Position numbers and translations under genes: made by a program. 64,000 nt of DNA from an uncultured Pseudomonadota bacterium. Lineage in GTDB: Bacteria; Myxococcota_A; UBA9160; PR03. The notes beneath the pieces are model-generated. The model worked only from the letters and a program-made list of their open reading frames with translations, was not told the origin of the DNA and ran no database searches. Below are positions 25,276-33,808 of the stretch, piece after piece; positions within the stretch are counted from its first letter, which is position 1, and every line of letters starts with the position of its first letter. The stretch spans positions 1-64,000 of the forward strand of contig CAADGG010000022.1 of assembly GCA_900696485.1 (NCBI GenBank). Direction: 5' to 3'.

Positions 25276-26161
25276 GAGTGACGTCGATCAAGGCGGCATA
25301 GCCCTCGCGATAGGTCGGATACCGAAACGCGTAGCCAGACGCGCGCAGGCGCCGGCTACTGCAGCGCTTGTTGGAACTGCGGCGACCCTCTCGGCCGGTC
25401 GGCGGAGCCGGGCCGGACACCACGGACGGCCGATCCACCCCGAGTGTCCCGGCGAGCCAGCGCAGCACCTCGGCTTCGTCCGCCGGCTCCTCGTCGACAC
25501 CGATGTAGACGGGATCGAGAGTGCTGCCGGCGAGCACCCGGGAGACCAGATGGCGCAGCGCGCCGGCGGCATCGTCGCGGTGGATCCGGTTCGTCCAGCG
25601 CGGAGGGCCGGGCTGGATCGACGCACGCCCCGCCCGCACGGTCTCGATCAGACGCGTCCGACCCGGACCGTAGATGCCGCCGAGGCGCAGCACGGTCGCG
25701 TTCCCGCGTCTGTCGGCGAGCAGGCCCTCCGCTTCGAGCATACAGGCTCCATTGAACTGCGTCGGCTCGGTCGGACTGCTCTCGTCGACCCAGGACCCAT
25801 CCGTCTGGGCGTACACCGCGGTGCTGGACGTGAAGAGGAGATGCGGCGGGCGCATGCCTTGCGCCTGCGCCCACTCGCTCACATGACCAAGCCCGTCCAC
25901 GTAGATCCGTCGATAGGATTCCTCGTCCCTGCCGTCCGCCGCCGCGGCGTAGACCACGGCATCGATTCCGCCATGCTCGACCTCGGCGAGTGCCGTGCGC
26001 AGGGATTCGGGGTTGCACAGATCCGCCGCGACGGGATGAACGCCATCCGGCAAGCCCTCCGGGTGCCGACGCAGGCCGAACACGGTATGGCCGTCTGCGA
26101 GCAACTGGACGGCGCAGGCCGTTCCGACGTAGCCACAGCCGGCGACGAGAATGCGAGCCAT
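25265..26161 (-). CDS. NAD(P)-dependent extended SDR (YeeZ-like epimerase) bracketed by inverted repeats
   Basis: The 298-residue Rossmann protein has ILVAGCGYVGTACAVQLL with the GxGxxG motif, a VYAAAADGRDEESYR segment, LFTSSTAVYAQ, and LRLGGIYGPGR. This matches the YeeZ/SDR-a5 group of sugar-nucleotide-epimerase-like proteins. The usual Tyr-x3-Lys is not clear. ATG at 26161 has AGGAGGATCC upstream. The protein ends VTRKS and its TGA lies inside the A-type repeat at 25238-25275, while an inverted copy with the same private variant lies 83 nt upstream of the start. Gene plus repeats may have moved as a unit. Confidence 0.75.
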   Translation of the reverse strand: MARILVAGCGYVGTACAVQLLADGHTVFGLRRHPEGLPDGVHPVAADLCNPESLRTALAEVEHGGIDAVVYAAAADGRDEESYRRIYVDGLGHVSEWAQAQGMRPPHLLFTSSTAVYAQTDGSWVDESSPTEPTQFNGACMLEAEGLLADRRGNATVLRLGGIYGPGRTRLIETVRAGRASIQPGPPRWTNRIHRDDAAGALRHLVSRVLAGSTLDPVYIGVDEEPADEAEVLRWLAGTLGVDRPSVVSGPAPPTGREGRRSSNKRCSSRRLRASGYAFRYPTYREGYAALIDVTRKS

Positions 26162-26243
26162 CGAGCGGATCCTCCTATCACGGTCTTTCCGGCTTCTTGC
26201 CGTCGCATCCGCCACGCGGGCGGATCCTCGGTAGCCGCGCGCC

Positions 26244-26280
26244 GAAAAGTTGACGAAACGAACCCGACCCCTTTCTTGAC
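26244..26280 (-). repeat. A-type REP-like half element, right of the epimerase gene
   Basis: Reads GAAAAGTTGACGAAACG through CCCCTTTCTTGAC, that is the inverted copy of the element at 25238-25275 with the same GTTTCG variant. It lies 16 nt after the stop of the helicase gene, with its GTCAAGAAAGG end facing that stop. Confidence 0.85.
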
Positions 26281-26296
26281 GTTCGTGGTGGCGAGG

Positions 26297-29131
26297 TCAG
26301 GGGGGGATGCAGACTTCGGTGAGGAGGGTGGCGAGGCGGGAGCGATCGGCGACGACGACCTGGGAGCCGGGAGGCAGGGCTTCGCCGAGGCGGCGGAAGT
26401 AGCGCTTGTCCGTGCGGCCCTCGACCAGCACGACGAGGCCGCGATCCTCTTCGCTGCGGATCAGGCGGCCGACCATCTGCTTGAGATTGAGCAGCATCTT
26501 GCCGAGCGTGTAGCGGCCGAACGCATCGATTCCGGCGCGCTTGAGGCGCAGCTCGCGGCGACGGCGCAGCTCCGTGGGCACCTCGAACGGCAGTTTCTCG
26601 ATGACGACGGCCTGGAGTTGATCGCCGGGCAGATCGAGTCCCTGCCAGAAGCGGCGCGCACCGAGCAGCACCGCGCCGCCGCTCGCAAAGCGCGCCACGA
26701 GCGCGTTCGGATCGTCGGCCGCGCGCCGCGGCGTCAGGACTTCGATGCCGTCATCGCGCAGCGCCTCGGCCAACTGCGCGGCGACGTCGTGCATCCGTCG
26801 CAGGCTCGTGAACAGACCGAGGGTGCGACCGCCGAGGCGCCGGGCCAGCTCGGCGAGCACCGCCGCCGTCTCCCCGACGAGATCGCCGGGATCCGGCAAC
26901 GCGACGACCCGCATGTGCTCCGCATACGGGAACGGGCTCGGAACCGAAACCGTATCGAGTCGTCCGAGGACGCTCGGCTCATCCGCCTTCGTCTCGGCGC
27001 CGCGCCGACCTTCGGAACCGAGCCCGAGGCCCAGCTCTCCGAGCGCGGCGAACGCATCGCCGCCGACGAAGACACTCGCCGACACTCCGGCGAACGCATG
27101 CAGGCGCTCGAGGAACTGCTCGCGAAAGGGCTCTCCGGGCGAAACCAGCCGCACCACCAGCCGCCAGCGATCCCACGGCGCATCGACACCCTCGAACGCC
27201 GCCACGGAATCCTCGGCGCCCGCGAAGGCGAGGCGCAGCGCACTGGCCGCCGCACGCAGCTCCGCCGGGACGCGAGCCAGCGCACTCGTCGGCCCATCGG
27301 GCTCGGCCAGCGCATCGATCTCGCCGGCGACGGCCTCGATGCGTTCCGCGGCGAGTTCGGCCGTCCGGGCGGCCGCCTCGAGCGCCACCGGCGGGTGCTC
27401 GGGCACCTGCACCTCACCCCACTCGCTCGCCAGCGGCTCGAGCGCGCGGCCGAGGGCGGCGAGCCCCTGCTGGATGCCGCGCCGCCACGCCACGGTGTCC
27501 TTGCGCAGCGATCGACGCTTCGACGCCGACAGCAGCGCGTCCGAACTCGTCGCCTGATTCGGTCGGCCGAAGACGTCGTCGATGCGATCGAGCACTTCGT
27601 CGGGCCGCACCGCGAGCGCGTAGACCTCGTCGGCCACATCGGCGAGCTCGTGCACCTCGTCGACGATCGCGTGCGCGAACGGCGGGTAGTCCGGCGGCCA
27701 GCGCAGCAGCAGGTCGTGGTTGGCCACCACCAGATGCGCCTGCGCGAGCGCCGCACGCCGTTGACCCAACGCACAGCCGGGGTGCTGCGCGCACTGATCG
27801 CGAGAACACTGTTCGGCGCGCGCCGCGACCGAACGGCGCAACAGCTCGCCGAGCAGCGGCTGCCGGCGCAGCCATGCCGAGCCGATCGTGCCGACCTCGC
27901 CGTGCGGCCGCGTCGACGCGCACGCCGCGAGCACGGCGTATGCGAAGCGATCCTCGGCGAAGATGCGCGGTTCGTGCCCCTCGGCGAGCACCGACAGCAG
28001 GCGCCGCTCGCACACGTAGTTGGCGCGGCCCTTGATCGACAGCGCGCGCAGCGCCGGCCAGCCGAGGAAGCGGGCCGCCGTCGGGATGTCCTTCGCGAGC
28101 AGTTGATCCTGGAGCAGCTTGGTGCGCGTCGAGACGACGACCGGGAGCGATCGCTCGCCGGTGCGCGTGGCTTGCTCCGCGCGCTCCATCGCGAACGGGA
28201 TCGCCGCCGCGAGATACGCGAGCGACTTCCCGACCCCTGTGCCGCCCTCGCACAGCAGCGTGCCGCCCTCGCGCAGGAGCCGAACGAATCGCCGCGCCAG
28301 CTCGACCTGCGGTTCGCGGACCCGATAGCCGGGCCAATGGCGGCGCCCGCGCTCGCCGTCGCGCAGCGCCGCGGCGATCGCCTCCTCGTCGAACGCCAAC
28401 GGGACTTCGCGGGTCTCGCCGACGACGACGAAGGGAGAGCGGGCGGGGGCCGCCGCCACGTCCCGCTTCGAGAGCAGCGCGAGCCACGGCGACTCCGGCG
28501 CGAAGCTCTCGAGGGCATCCCGCGCGGCGGCGTAGCGGCGCGCCGAGCGCGCACGGTCGTCCGCGACCTCGCCGACGGCTCCCTGCGCGACCCGCGAGAT
28601 CACGCGTGCGGTATCGAGCGCATCCTCGAGCGCGCGATGTCTCTCCTCGCTGTCGAGCAGACTGCGCGTGAAGGTCTCGAGACGGAGATCCGGAGCGTCG
28701 GGATGCGTGACGGCCAGGAGATCCTGGGTGTCCAGGTAGCGCGCCTGCTCGAACTCGCCGCCGACGAAACGCGCGAGGAACTGGCGCTCGAAATCGGCGT
28801 TGTGCGCGACGAGCACACGCCCGGCCAGCGCGGCGCGCAATCCCGCGCGAAGCTCTGCGAGCGGCGGTGCCACCGCGGCGTCCTCGGGGCGGATGCCGGT
28901 GAGCCGCACGATCGCCGGCGGAACCGGCTCGGACGGCCGGACCAGCGTCGACAGCGTGCACACCTGCGCCGCACCCGGCTCCAGCAGCACGGCGCCGAAC
29001 TCGAGCAGCTCGGCGCCGGCATGGATCGCCAGGCCCGTCGTCTCGAGGTCGACGATCGCGACCGGCCCGGTCCGTTCGAGCCACGGCGCCAGCGCCGCGA
29101 GATCGATTCCGAGCGCGGCTGCATCCTGCAC
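26297..29131 (-). CDS. dinG: DinG-type DNA helicase with N-terminal DnaQ-like exonuclease
   Basis: The 944-residue protein begins with a DEDDh exonuclease (residues about 20-190: IVDLETTGL, VAHNADFERQFL, HRALEDALDT) followed by an XPD/DinG superfamily 2 helicase. Helicase motifs are CEGGTGVGKSLAYL (Walker A), VVSTRTKLLQDQL, a cysteine set for an iron-sulfur cluster (CERRL, CSRDQCAQHPGC), the VDEVHEL Walker B box, GARRFWQGLDLPG and QMVGRLIRSEEDRG. The exonuclease fusion is the form usual in Firmicutes DinG. Likely role: 5'-3' unwinding of damaged or R-loop DNA. The last codons are unusually pyrimidine-rich next to the repeat. Confidence 0.88.
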   Translation of the reverse strand: MQDAAALGIDLAALAPWLERTGPVAIVDLETTGLAIHAGAELLEFGAVLLEPGAAQVCTLSTLVRPSEPVPPAIVRLTGIRPEDAAVAPPLAELRAGLRAALAGRVLVAHNADFERQFLARFVGGEFEQARYLDTQDLLAVTHPDAPDLRLETFTRSLLDSEERHRALEDALDTARVISRVAQGAVGEVADDRARSARRYAAARDALESFAPESPWLALLSKRDVAAAPARSPFVVVGETREVPLAFDEEAIAAALRDGERGRRHWPGYRVREPQVELARRFVRLLREGGTLLCEGGTGVGKSLAYLAAAIPFAMERAEQATRTGERSLPVVVSTRTKLLQDQLLAKDIPTAARFLGWPALRALSIKGRANYVCERRLLSVLAEGHEPRIFAEDRFAYAVLAACASTRPHGEVGTIGSAWLRRQPLLGELLRRSVAARAEQCSRDQCAQHPGCALGQRRAALAQAHLVVANHDLLLRWPPDYPPFAHAIVDEVHELADVADEVYALAVRPDEVLDRIDDVFGRPNQATSSDALLSASKRRSLRKDTVAWRRGIQQGLAALGRALEPLASEWGEVQVPEHPPVALEAAARTAELAAERIEAVAGEIDALAEPDGPTSALARVPAELRAAASALRLAFAGAEDSVAAFEGVDAPWDRWRLVVRLVSPGEPFREQFLERLHAFAGVSASVFVGGDAFAALGELGLGLGSEGRRGAETKADEPSVLGRLDTVSVPSPFPYAEHMRVVALPDPGDLVGETAAVLAELARRLGGRTLGLFTSLRRMHDVAAQLAEALRDDGIEVLTPRRAADDPNALVARFASGGAVLLGARRFWQGLDLPGDQLQAVVIEKLPFEVPTELRRRRELRLKRAGIDAFGRYTLGKMLLNLKQMVGRLIRSEEDRGLVVLVEGRTDKRYFRRLGEALPPGSQVVVADRSRLATLLTEVCIPP

Positions 29132-29180
29132 GACCGGCGCGATCGGCGTCGCGTCGACCTGCCCGCGGCGGAAGGTGGTG

Positions 29181-30827
29181 TCAGACGTAGATCCCGCCCT
29201 TGTACTGGCGATCCTGGCGCAGCTTCACGTTGACCAGCGCCGGCTTGCCAGAGGCCGCTGCGCGGTCGAGTGCCGGCCGGATCTCCTCGGGACGCTCGCA
29301 GTACTCGCCGTAGCCACCGAGCGCCTCGACGACCTTGTCGTAGCGCGTGTACTCGAGCAGCGTCGCCTGCAGGCGATCCCAGCCGTAGACGGCGCCTTGC
29401 GGCCGCATCATCTGGCCCCACGCACCATCGTTGCCCATCACGCCGAGGATCGGCAGGCCGAAACGCACGGCGGTGTCGTATTCGAAGCCATTGAGGCCGA
29501 AGGAACCATCCCCGTAGACGATGACGACGCGCTGGTCCGGGTGCGAGAGCTGCGCGGCCAGCGCGAACGGCATGCCGACGCCGAGCGTCCCGAGCGGACC
29601 CGGGTCCATCCACGCGCCTTCCCGCGGAACCGGCAGGATCTTGGCGGCGGTCGCGACGATGTCGCCGCCGTCGCCGATCACGATCGAATCGCCGAGGCTG
29701 GGCAGCCAGTCGCGCACTTCCCGACACAGGCGCTGCGGATCGACCGGCGACTCGTCACTGTTCAGCGCCGCCTCGACCTTCTTCTCCTCCGCCACCTCGA
29801 CGGTGCGCAGCTCGTCACGCCAAGCCGAGAAGTCGAGCTTCGCACCGGAGTTCTTCATCTCCTCGAGCAGCAGCTCGAAGGTGCAGGCCAGGTTCCCGAC
29901 CAGCCCGACGTCGGTCGGCCGGTTCTGCCCGATCAGCGTCGCGTCCATGTCGAGCTGGATGATCTTCGCGCTCGCCGGAATCGTCTTGCCGAACGCGAGT
30001 CGGAAATCCAGCACCGAGCCGGCCAAGATGATGAGATCGATCTCCTTCATCGCGTGCCGGCGGGAGCGGCTCAGGTACTGCGGCGAACTCGGCGGAATCG
30101 TGCCGCGGCCCATGCCGTTGGTGTATCCGGGCATGTGTGTCTCGTCGAGAAACGCATTCATCGCGGCACTGGCCATCGACCACTTGACCGACGTGCCGGC
30201 CATCAGCATCGGCTTGCGTGACTGGGCGATCAGCTCGAGCGCCGCACGCACGTCACTGCGGTCCGGCGACAGCCGCGGCGGCGCGGTCCGGATCGGCGGC
30301 AACATCGCCTCTTCCCATTCACACTGTCCCATGAAGACGTCCATCGGGATCTCGAGGAACGCGGGACCGGGAATCCCCGACACCGCATGGCGGATGCCGA
30401 GTTCCGCATACTCGGCGATGCGGTGGGTCTGGTAGCAGGAGTCGGCCCACTTGGTGATCGGTCGCATCAGCCCGACGTGATCCATTTCCTGCAGCGAGCC
30501 GCGGCGCAGGTTGGTGAACGGACCCTGGCCGCCGATCACCAGGATCGGCGAGTTCGCGCGCCAGGCGTTGGCGACGCCGGTGACGCCGTCGGTGACGCCC
30601 GGACCCGCCGTGAGCGCGGCGACCCCGATCTTGCCCGGGTTGCAGCGCGCCCACGCGTCCGCCGCGTGCACGGCCGCCTGCTCGTGACGCACGTCGACGA
30701 TGCGGATGCCCTCGTCGATGCAGCCGTCGTAGAGCGGCATGATGTGGCCGCCGGACAGGGTGAATACGCACTCGACTCCGGCGTTCTTCAGCGCGCGGGC
30801 GAGAATCTTGCCGCCGTGGACGGGCAT
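29181..30827 (-). CDS. Thiamine diphosphate enzyme, acetolactate synthase / 2-hydroxyacyl-CoA lyase family
   Basis: A 548-residue three-domain TPP enzyme: VECVFTLSGGHIMPLYD and VDVRHEQAAVHAADAWAR with the activating Glu (about residue 50), GPGVTDGVTGVANA, GIPGPAFLEIP, and the cofactor segment VIVYGDGSFGLNGFEYDTAVR ending GVMGNDGAWG. It resembles IlvB-like and oxalyl-/2-hydroxyacyl-CoA lyase proteins, but there is no ilvN regulatory subunit gene nearby, so valine/isoleucine synthesis is not supported. Substrate unknown. ATG at 30827 with AGGAGA upstream is chosen over GTG/ATG further up. Confidence 0.78.
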   Translation of the reverse strand: MPVHGGKILARALKNAGVECVFTLSGGHIMPLYDGCIDEGIRIVDVRHEQAAVHAADAWARCNPGKIGVAALTAGPGVTDGVTGVANAWRANSPILVIGGQGPFTNLRRGSLQEMDHVGLMRPITKWADSCYQTHRIAEYAELGIRHAVSGIPGPAFLEIPMDVFMGQCEWEEAMLPPIRTAPPRLSPDRSDVRAALELIAQSRKPMLMAGTSVKWSMASAAMNAFLDETHMPGYTNGMGRGTIPPSSPQYLSRSRRHAMKEIDLIILAGSVLDFRLAFGKTIPASAKIIQLDMDATLIGQNRPTDVGLVGNLACTFELLLEEMKNSGAKLDFSAWRDELRTVEVAEEKKVEAALNSDESPVDPQRLCREVRDWLPSLGDSIVIGDGGDIVATAAKILPVPREGAWMDPGPLGTLGVGMPFALAAQLSHPDQRVVIVYGDGSFGLNGFEYDTAVRFGLPILGVMGNDGAWGQMMRPQGAVYGWDRLQATLLEYTRYDKVVEALGGYGEYCERPEEIRPALDRAAASGKPALVNVKLRQDRQYKGGIYV

Positions 30828-30960
30828 CTGGAGGTCTCCTGGTCGGGGGAGGGGCGGGGTCGGCGCCGGAGTCGGACAGGAGACCGACGCGGGAATCGAT
30901 CCGGGTCGGGCTCGCGACGCCGACGACGGTATCATCCGCCCGGGGCGCCGGCAAAGAAAA

Positions 30961-30993
30961 CGGGGCCGAAACCTCCCCAGAAGGCCGGCCCCG
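30961..30993 (-). terminator. Second hairpin downstream of pal
   Basis: CGGGGCCG (30961-30968) pairs with CGGCCCCG (30986-30993) around a 17-nt loop, between the pal stop and the TPP-enzyme gene, both on the minus strand. Confidence 0.4.
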
Positions 30994-31026
30994 CCAGAGC
31001 GACCGTCAGAGAGCGACGGAGAGAGA

Positions 31027-31048
31027 GACGACCGCTCGCGCGGTCGTC
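31027..31048 (-). terminator. Hairpin terminator of pal
   Basis: GACGACCG (31027-31034) and CGGTCGTC (31041-31048) form a perfect 8-bp stem with a 6-nt loop; on the minus strand it is followed by TCTCTCTCC. It overlaps the last two bases of the pal stop codon. Confidence 0.6.
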
Positions 31049-31574
31049 AGCGGTTGACGCGGAACTCGACGCGCCGGTTCCAGCGCCAGGCGGACTCATC
31101 GCTTCCCTGCACGGCCGGGGCGCTCTCGCCGAAGCTCACGACCTGCAAACGCGACGACGGAACGCCGAGGTCCTCCAGGTACTGCCGCGTGGCATGGGCG
31201 CGCTGCTCGCCGAGCGCGAGGTTGTACTCCTCGGTCCCGCGCTCGTCGGTGTGACCCTCGATCACCACCGTCCGCCACTCCCGCGTACCCTGGATCGCCC
31301 CGGTATTGGCCTGCAGCGTGGCGCGGGCGTCGGCGCGGATGGTCGAGCTGTCGAAGTCGAAGTAGATCGTCGCCAGCTCGCGCACCTTCTCGGGCTCTGC
31401 ATACGTGTCGCTGCTGCGACCCGACGTCCCGGAATCGAACTCGCTCGAACCGATGCCGCTGCCGAGGCCGAGCGCGGCGTCGTCTTCAGCGCCGTCCTTC
31501 GAGCACCCGAGTGCGACGAACGAGACGAGAACGAACGTCAGGATCACATGTTCGAAGCCGAATCGGATCGCCAT
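31047..31574 (-). CDS. pal: Peptidoglycan-associated lipoprotein (Pal/OmpA C-terminal domain)
   Basis: A 175-residue outer-membrane lipoprotein. The signal peptide ends in the lipobox VALGC, then a low-complexity Gly/Ser linker, then the OmpA-like peptidoglycan-binding domain: IYFDFDSSTI, VVIEGHTDERGTEEYNLALGEQRA, LEDLGV and NRRVEF. Asp and Arg of the diaminopimelate-binding site (TDERG, NRRVE) are present. No tol genes are adjacent. ATG at 31574 is preferred; GTG at 31589 is the alternative. Confidence 0.88.
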   Translation of the reverse strand: MAIRFGFEHVILTFVLVSFVALGCSKDGAEDDAALGLGSGIGSSEFDSGTSGRSSDTYAEPEKVRELATIYFDFDSSTIRADARATLQANTGAIQGTREWRTVVIEGHTDERGTEEYNLALGEQRAHATRQYLEDLGVPSSRLQVVSFGESAPAVQGSDESAWRWNRRVEFRVNR

Positions 31575-31792
31575 ATCGTTGGACCTCACCCCTCGGAATT
31601 GTGCGGCGCTGCCGCGGCGGACTCATGCGCACCCGCGCACGGCGACGCGCGCGGACGCGGCCAGAAGGATCGAGCGGCGGAGTGAGTCTGGAACTTGTCG
31701 ACGAACCCCGCAACGGCGGCTTGGACCCGGAGCGCACCGATTCCTTCGCGGCCGGCTTGCCGAGTTCCGGGCCGGCATGGATCCTCGGCCGA

Positions 31793-32233
31793 ATGGCCGT
31801 CATCGATCCGCAATCCGAACGCCCCCGCAGCCCACCGACCTGGCCGCCGGCCGTGGGCCACGCCCTTCGCACGATCGACGCCGGCCTGCTGGTCGCCGGT
31901 GCGGGGGGCGGGATCGCCGTCGGCCTGGGAGCCGAGTCAGGCCTGCTCGCCGCCGCGGCGGGCGCCGGCTGGCTCGCGATCGAGCTGAGTCCCGCCGGCC
32001 GCTGGCTCCGCGCGGTCCGGCGGCTCGAGTGGGCCCGCGCACCGGCGCTCGTCCAGACGGGGCTCGCGTGTGCGGCGGATCGGCGCGGCGTGCCCGGCGC
32101 ACTCACCCGCGCGGGGGATGCGTATGAACGCGACGGCCGGGCGCGGATGGCGCTGCGTGCGCTGGGCGCCGAGCCGTCGCGGGGCGTCAGCGCGTTGCGG
32201 AGAATCGCCGAACAGGTCGGTCGCCTGCGCTGA
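31793..32233 (+). CDS. Hypothetical protein with two hydrophobic segments
   Basis: The C-terminal part of an open frame (146 residues from ATG at 31793) encodes a hydrophobic Ala/Gly-rich stretch (LLVAGAGGGIAVGLGAESG, LLAAAAGAGWLAIEL) followed by an Arg/Ala-rich helical tail resembling a single TPR-like repeat (LVQTGLACAADRRG, RAGDAYERDGRARMALRAL). I do not recognise a family. There is no good ribosome site at this ATG and the frame extends upstream, so the start is uncertain. Confidence 0.4.
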   Translation: MAVIDPQSERPRSPPTWPPAVGHALRTIDAGLLVAGAGGGIAVGLGAESGLLAAAAGAGWLAIELSPAGRWLRAVRRLEWARAPALVQTGLACAADRRGVPGALTRAGDAYERDGRARMALRALGAEPSRGVSALRRIAEQVGRLR

Positions 32234-32285
32234 GCCGGCCCGTCAGCGGGGGGGGAAACGCCGCACTACGCGCGCCAGCGGCCCG

Positions 32286-32735
32286 TCAATCCGGCCCTGG
32301 GCGCCAACGCGCGAGCTCCTGCAGTCCCTGCTCGGCCACGCTGTCGAGGTCCGGCAGCCACTGGCCCGGGTGACCGTCGGCCTGCAGCGCGAGCAGCGAC
32401 CGGGAGCACCGCGAGCGCCCGAGTCCGGCGACGATCCGCCCGGCGAAGCGCTGCGCGTCGGGTCCCGGATCGGCATCGAAGCGGCACACCTGGCACGCGT
32501 CCCCCTTGCGCCCGACGATCAGATCGAACACCACCGTGCAGACGCCTTCCGGCTCACCGACCTGGGCCGACAGCCCATAGAGAACGCTCGCCCATTGCAG
32601 CAGCGCGCGGCGGCCGCCGTCGAAGTAGCCGACGCCGTGCTCGCCGACCTCGACCCACGGTAGGACGTCGACGTGGTAGCGGACGCCGAGATCACTCCCG
32701 AAACCGATCCACGCCGAGGCATCGCGTGACGCCAT
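32286..32735 (-). CDS. Hypothetical cytoplasmic protein
   Basis: A 149-residue protein without signal peptide or membrane segment. It has three Cys in the middle (VCTVVFD, ACQVCRF) and a pattern of alternating aromatic and acidic residues (YHVDVLPWVEVGEHGVGYFDGG), but I recognise no family. The ATG at 32735 has GGGAGGG 5 nt upstream, which supports it as real. It is convergent with the hypothetical gene ending at 32233. Confidence 0.5.
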   Translation of the reverse strand: MASRDASAWIGFGSDLGVRYHVDVLPWVEVGEHGVGYFDGGRRALLQWASVLYGLSAQVGEPEGVCTVVFDLIVGRKGDACQVCRFDADPGPDAQRFAGRIVAGLGRSRCSRSLLALQADGHPGQWLPDLDSVAEQGLQELARWRPGPD

Positions 32736-33041
32736 AGACCCTCCCCCGCCGAGCGACCCACGGCGTTCCCATCGGCGCGGACGGCGCGGCGCTTGAAACG
32801 GCCGTCACCGCACGGGCCACGGCGCGGCGAAGCGATCGGGTGTCGCCGCTGCGTTCCGGGAGGGATCGGTCGGGGGCGGACAGGCGATCACGCGGAAAGC
32901 CGACCGGCTACTGGTCGGCGCCAGCGACCGCCGCAAGGATGGCTGCGCGTTCGGGCTGCGGCAGGCGCGACGCTCAGCGTCGCGACGGCGGCGGCCTGCT
33001 CGGCCGCATGGCTCCCGTGCTCGATCCCCCGGCCGCCACGA
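32736..33041. other. Intergenic region with one strong dyad
   Basis: No convincing gene lies in these about 306 bases between two minus-strand genes. The only structure I see is CGCGACGCT-C-AGCGTCGCG at 32966-32984, a perfect 9-bp inverted repeat that could terminate the HAD-phosphatase transcript. The open frames crossing it look like Arg/Ala-rich shadows of GC-rich DNA. Confidence 0.5.
32966..32984 (-). terminator. Perfect inverted repeat downstream of the HAD gene
   Basis: CGCGACGCT and AGCGTCGCG flank a single C, giving a tight GC stem (effective loop TCA). It is 58 nt past the HAD-phosphatase stop on the minus strand; no T-tract follows. Confidence 0.4.
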
Positions 33042-33779
33042 TCAGCGCTCGAGCGCTTCCACCAGCGCGACGAACGACGCCAGCGTGCGATGCGGACGAG
33101 GCGGCGCGGCCGGCGGCTCCCGCCGCCCCTCGCGATCGATCCACACCGCCTCGAGACCGGCGTGCAGCGCGCCGAGCACGTCGCACGCATAGTTGTCACC
33201 GGCCATCAGCGTCGCCGCCGGATCGACGCCGAGCGCACCGAGCGCATGCCCGAAGTGCCGCGCATCCGGCTTGCCGGCGCCGACCTCCCCCTCGATGGCG
33301 ATCACGTCGAAGAACGCCGCGAGCCCCCAGCGCTCGATCTTCGCGCGCTGGGCCGCCGCGGCGCCGTTCGTCACGAGCCCCAGCGCCGGCGTCCGGGCAC
33401 GCAGCCGGGCGAGCGCGTCGAGGGCGCCCGGGAACGGCGCCAGCCGCGCGTCGCGCAGCGCGCCGTAGGCCACGGCCACCTCACCGGCCAGCCGCGGATC
33501 CGGCCGGCCGAGGCACTCGAGCACATGTGCAAGAACCGCCCGGCGCGAGCCCGGCATGTCGAGCCGGCCGCGCCGATGGCGTTCGTCATCGTCCCAGTAC
33601 CAGTCGCTGCTGACCCGGATCTGTGCGCGCACCGCGGACGCTGACACCGTCTCGAGGCGGGCCGCAAGCAGGCTCGCCGCCTGGTCCCAGGCCTCGTCGA
33701 GTCCGGCTCGGCCGTCGAGGATCGTGTCATCGAGGTCGAGCAGCACCGCCGCGAGCGGCCGATCGTTCCAGCGCAGCAT
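33042..33779 (-). CDS. HAD-superfamily hydrolase
   Basis: The 245-residue HAD phosphatase has all four motifs: LLDLDDTILDG (nucleophile Asp, residues about 13-20), GLVTNGAAAAQ (Thr), GAGKPDARHFGHAL (Lys) and LMAGDNYACDVLGAL (acidic pair). The cap is the small helical C1 type after motif I. Substrate cannot be predicted; the family includes phosphoglycolate and nucleotide phosphatases. The start at 33779 lies only 29 nt from the divergent thiI start. Confidence 0.85.
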   Translation of the reverse strand: MLRWNDRPLAAVLLDLDDTILDGRAGLDEAWDQAASLLAARLETVSASAVRAQIRVSSDWYWDDDERHRRGRLDMPGSRRAVLAHVLECLGRPDPRLAGEVAVAYGALRDARLAPFPGALDALARLRARTPALGLVTNGAAAAQRAKIERWGLAAFFDVIAIEGEVGAGKPDARHFGHALGALGVDPAATLMAGDNYACDVLGALHAGLEAVWIDREGRREPPAAPPRPHRTLASFVALVEALER

Positions 33780-33808
33780 CGACCCGAGGGTAGCGATACC
33801 GTCTCGGC

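Noticed and set aside
29181..30827. Calling the TPP enzyme acetolactate synthase IlvB
   Set aside because: Family similarity alone does not decide between acetolactate synthase and 2-hydroxyacyl-CoA lyase, and no ilvN or ilvC is nearby.
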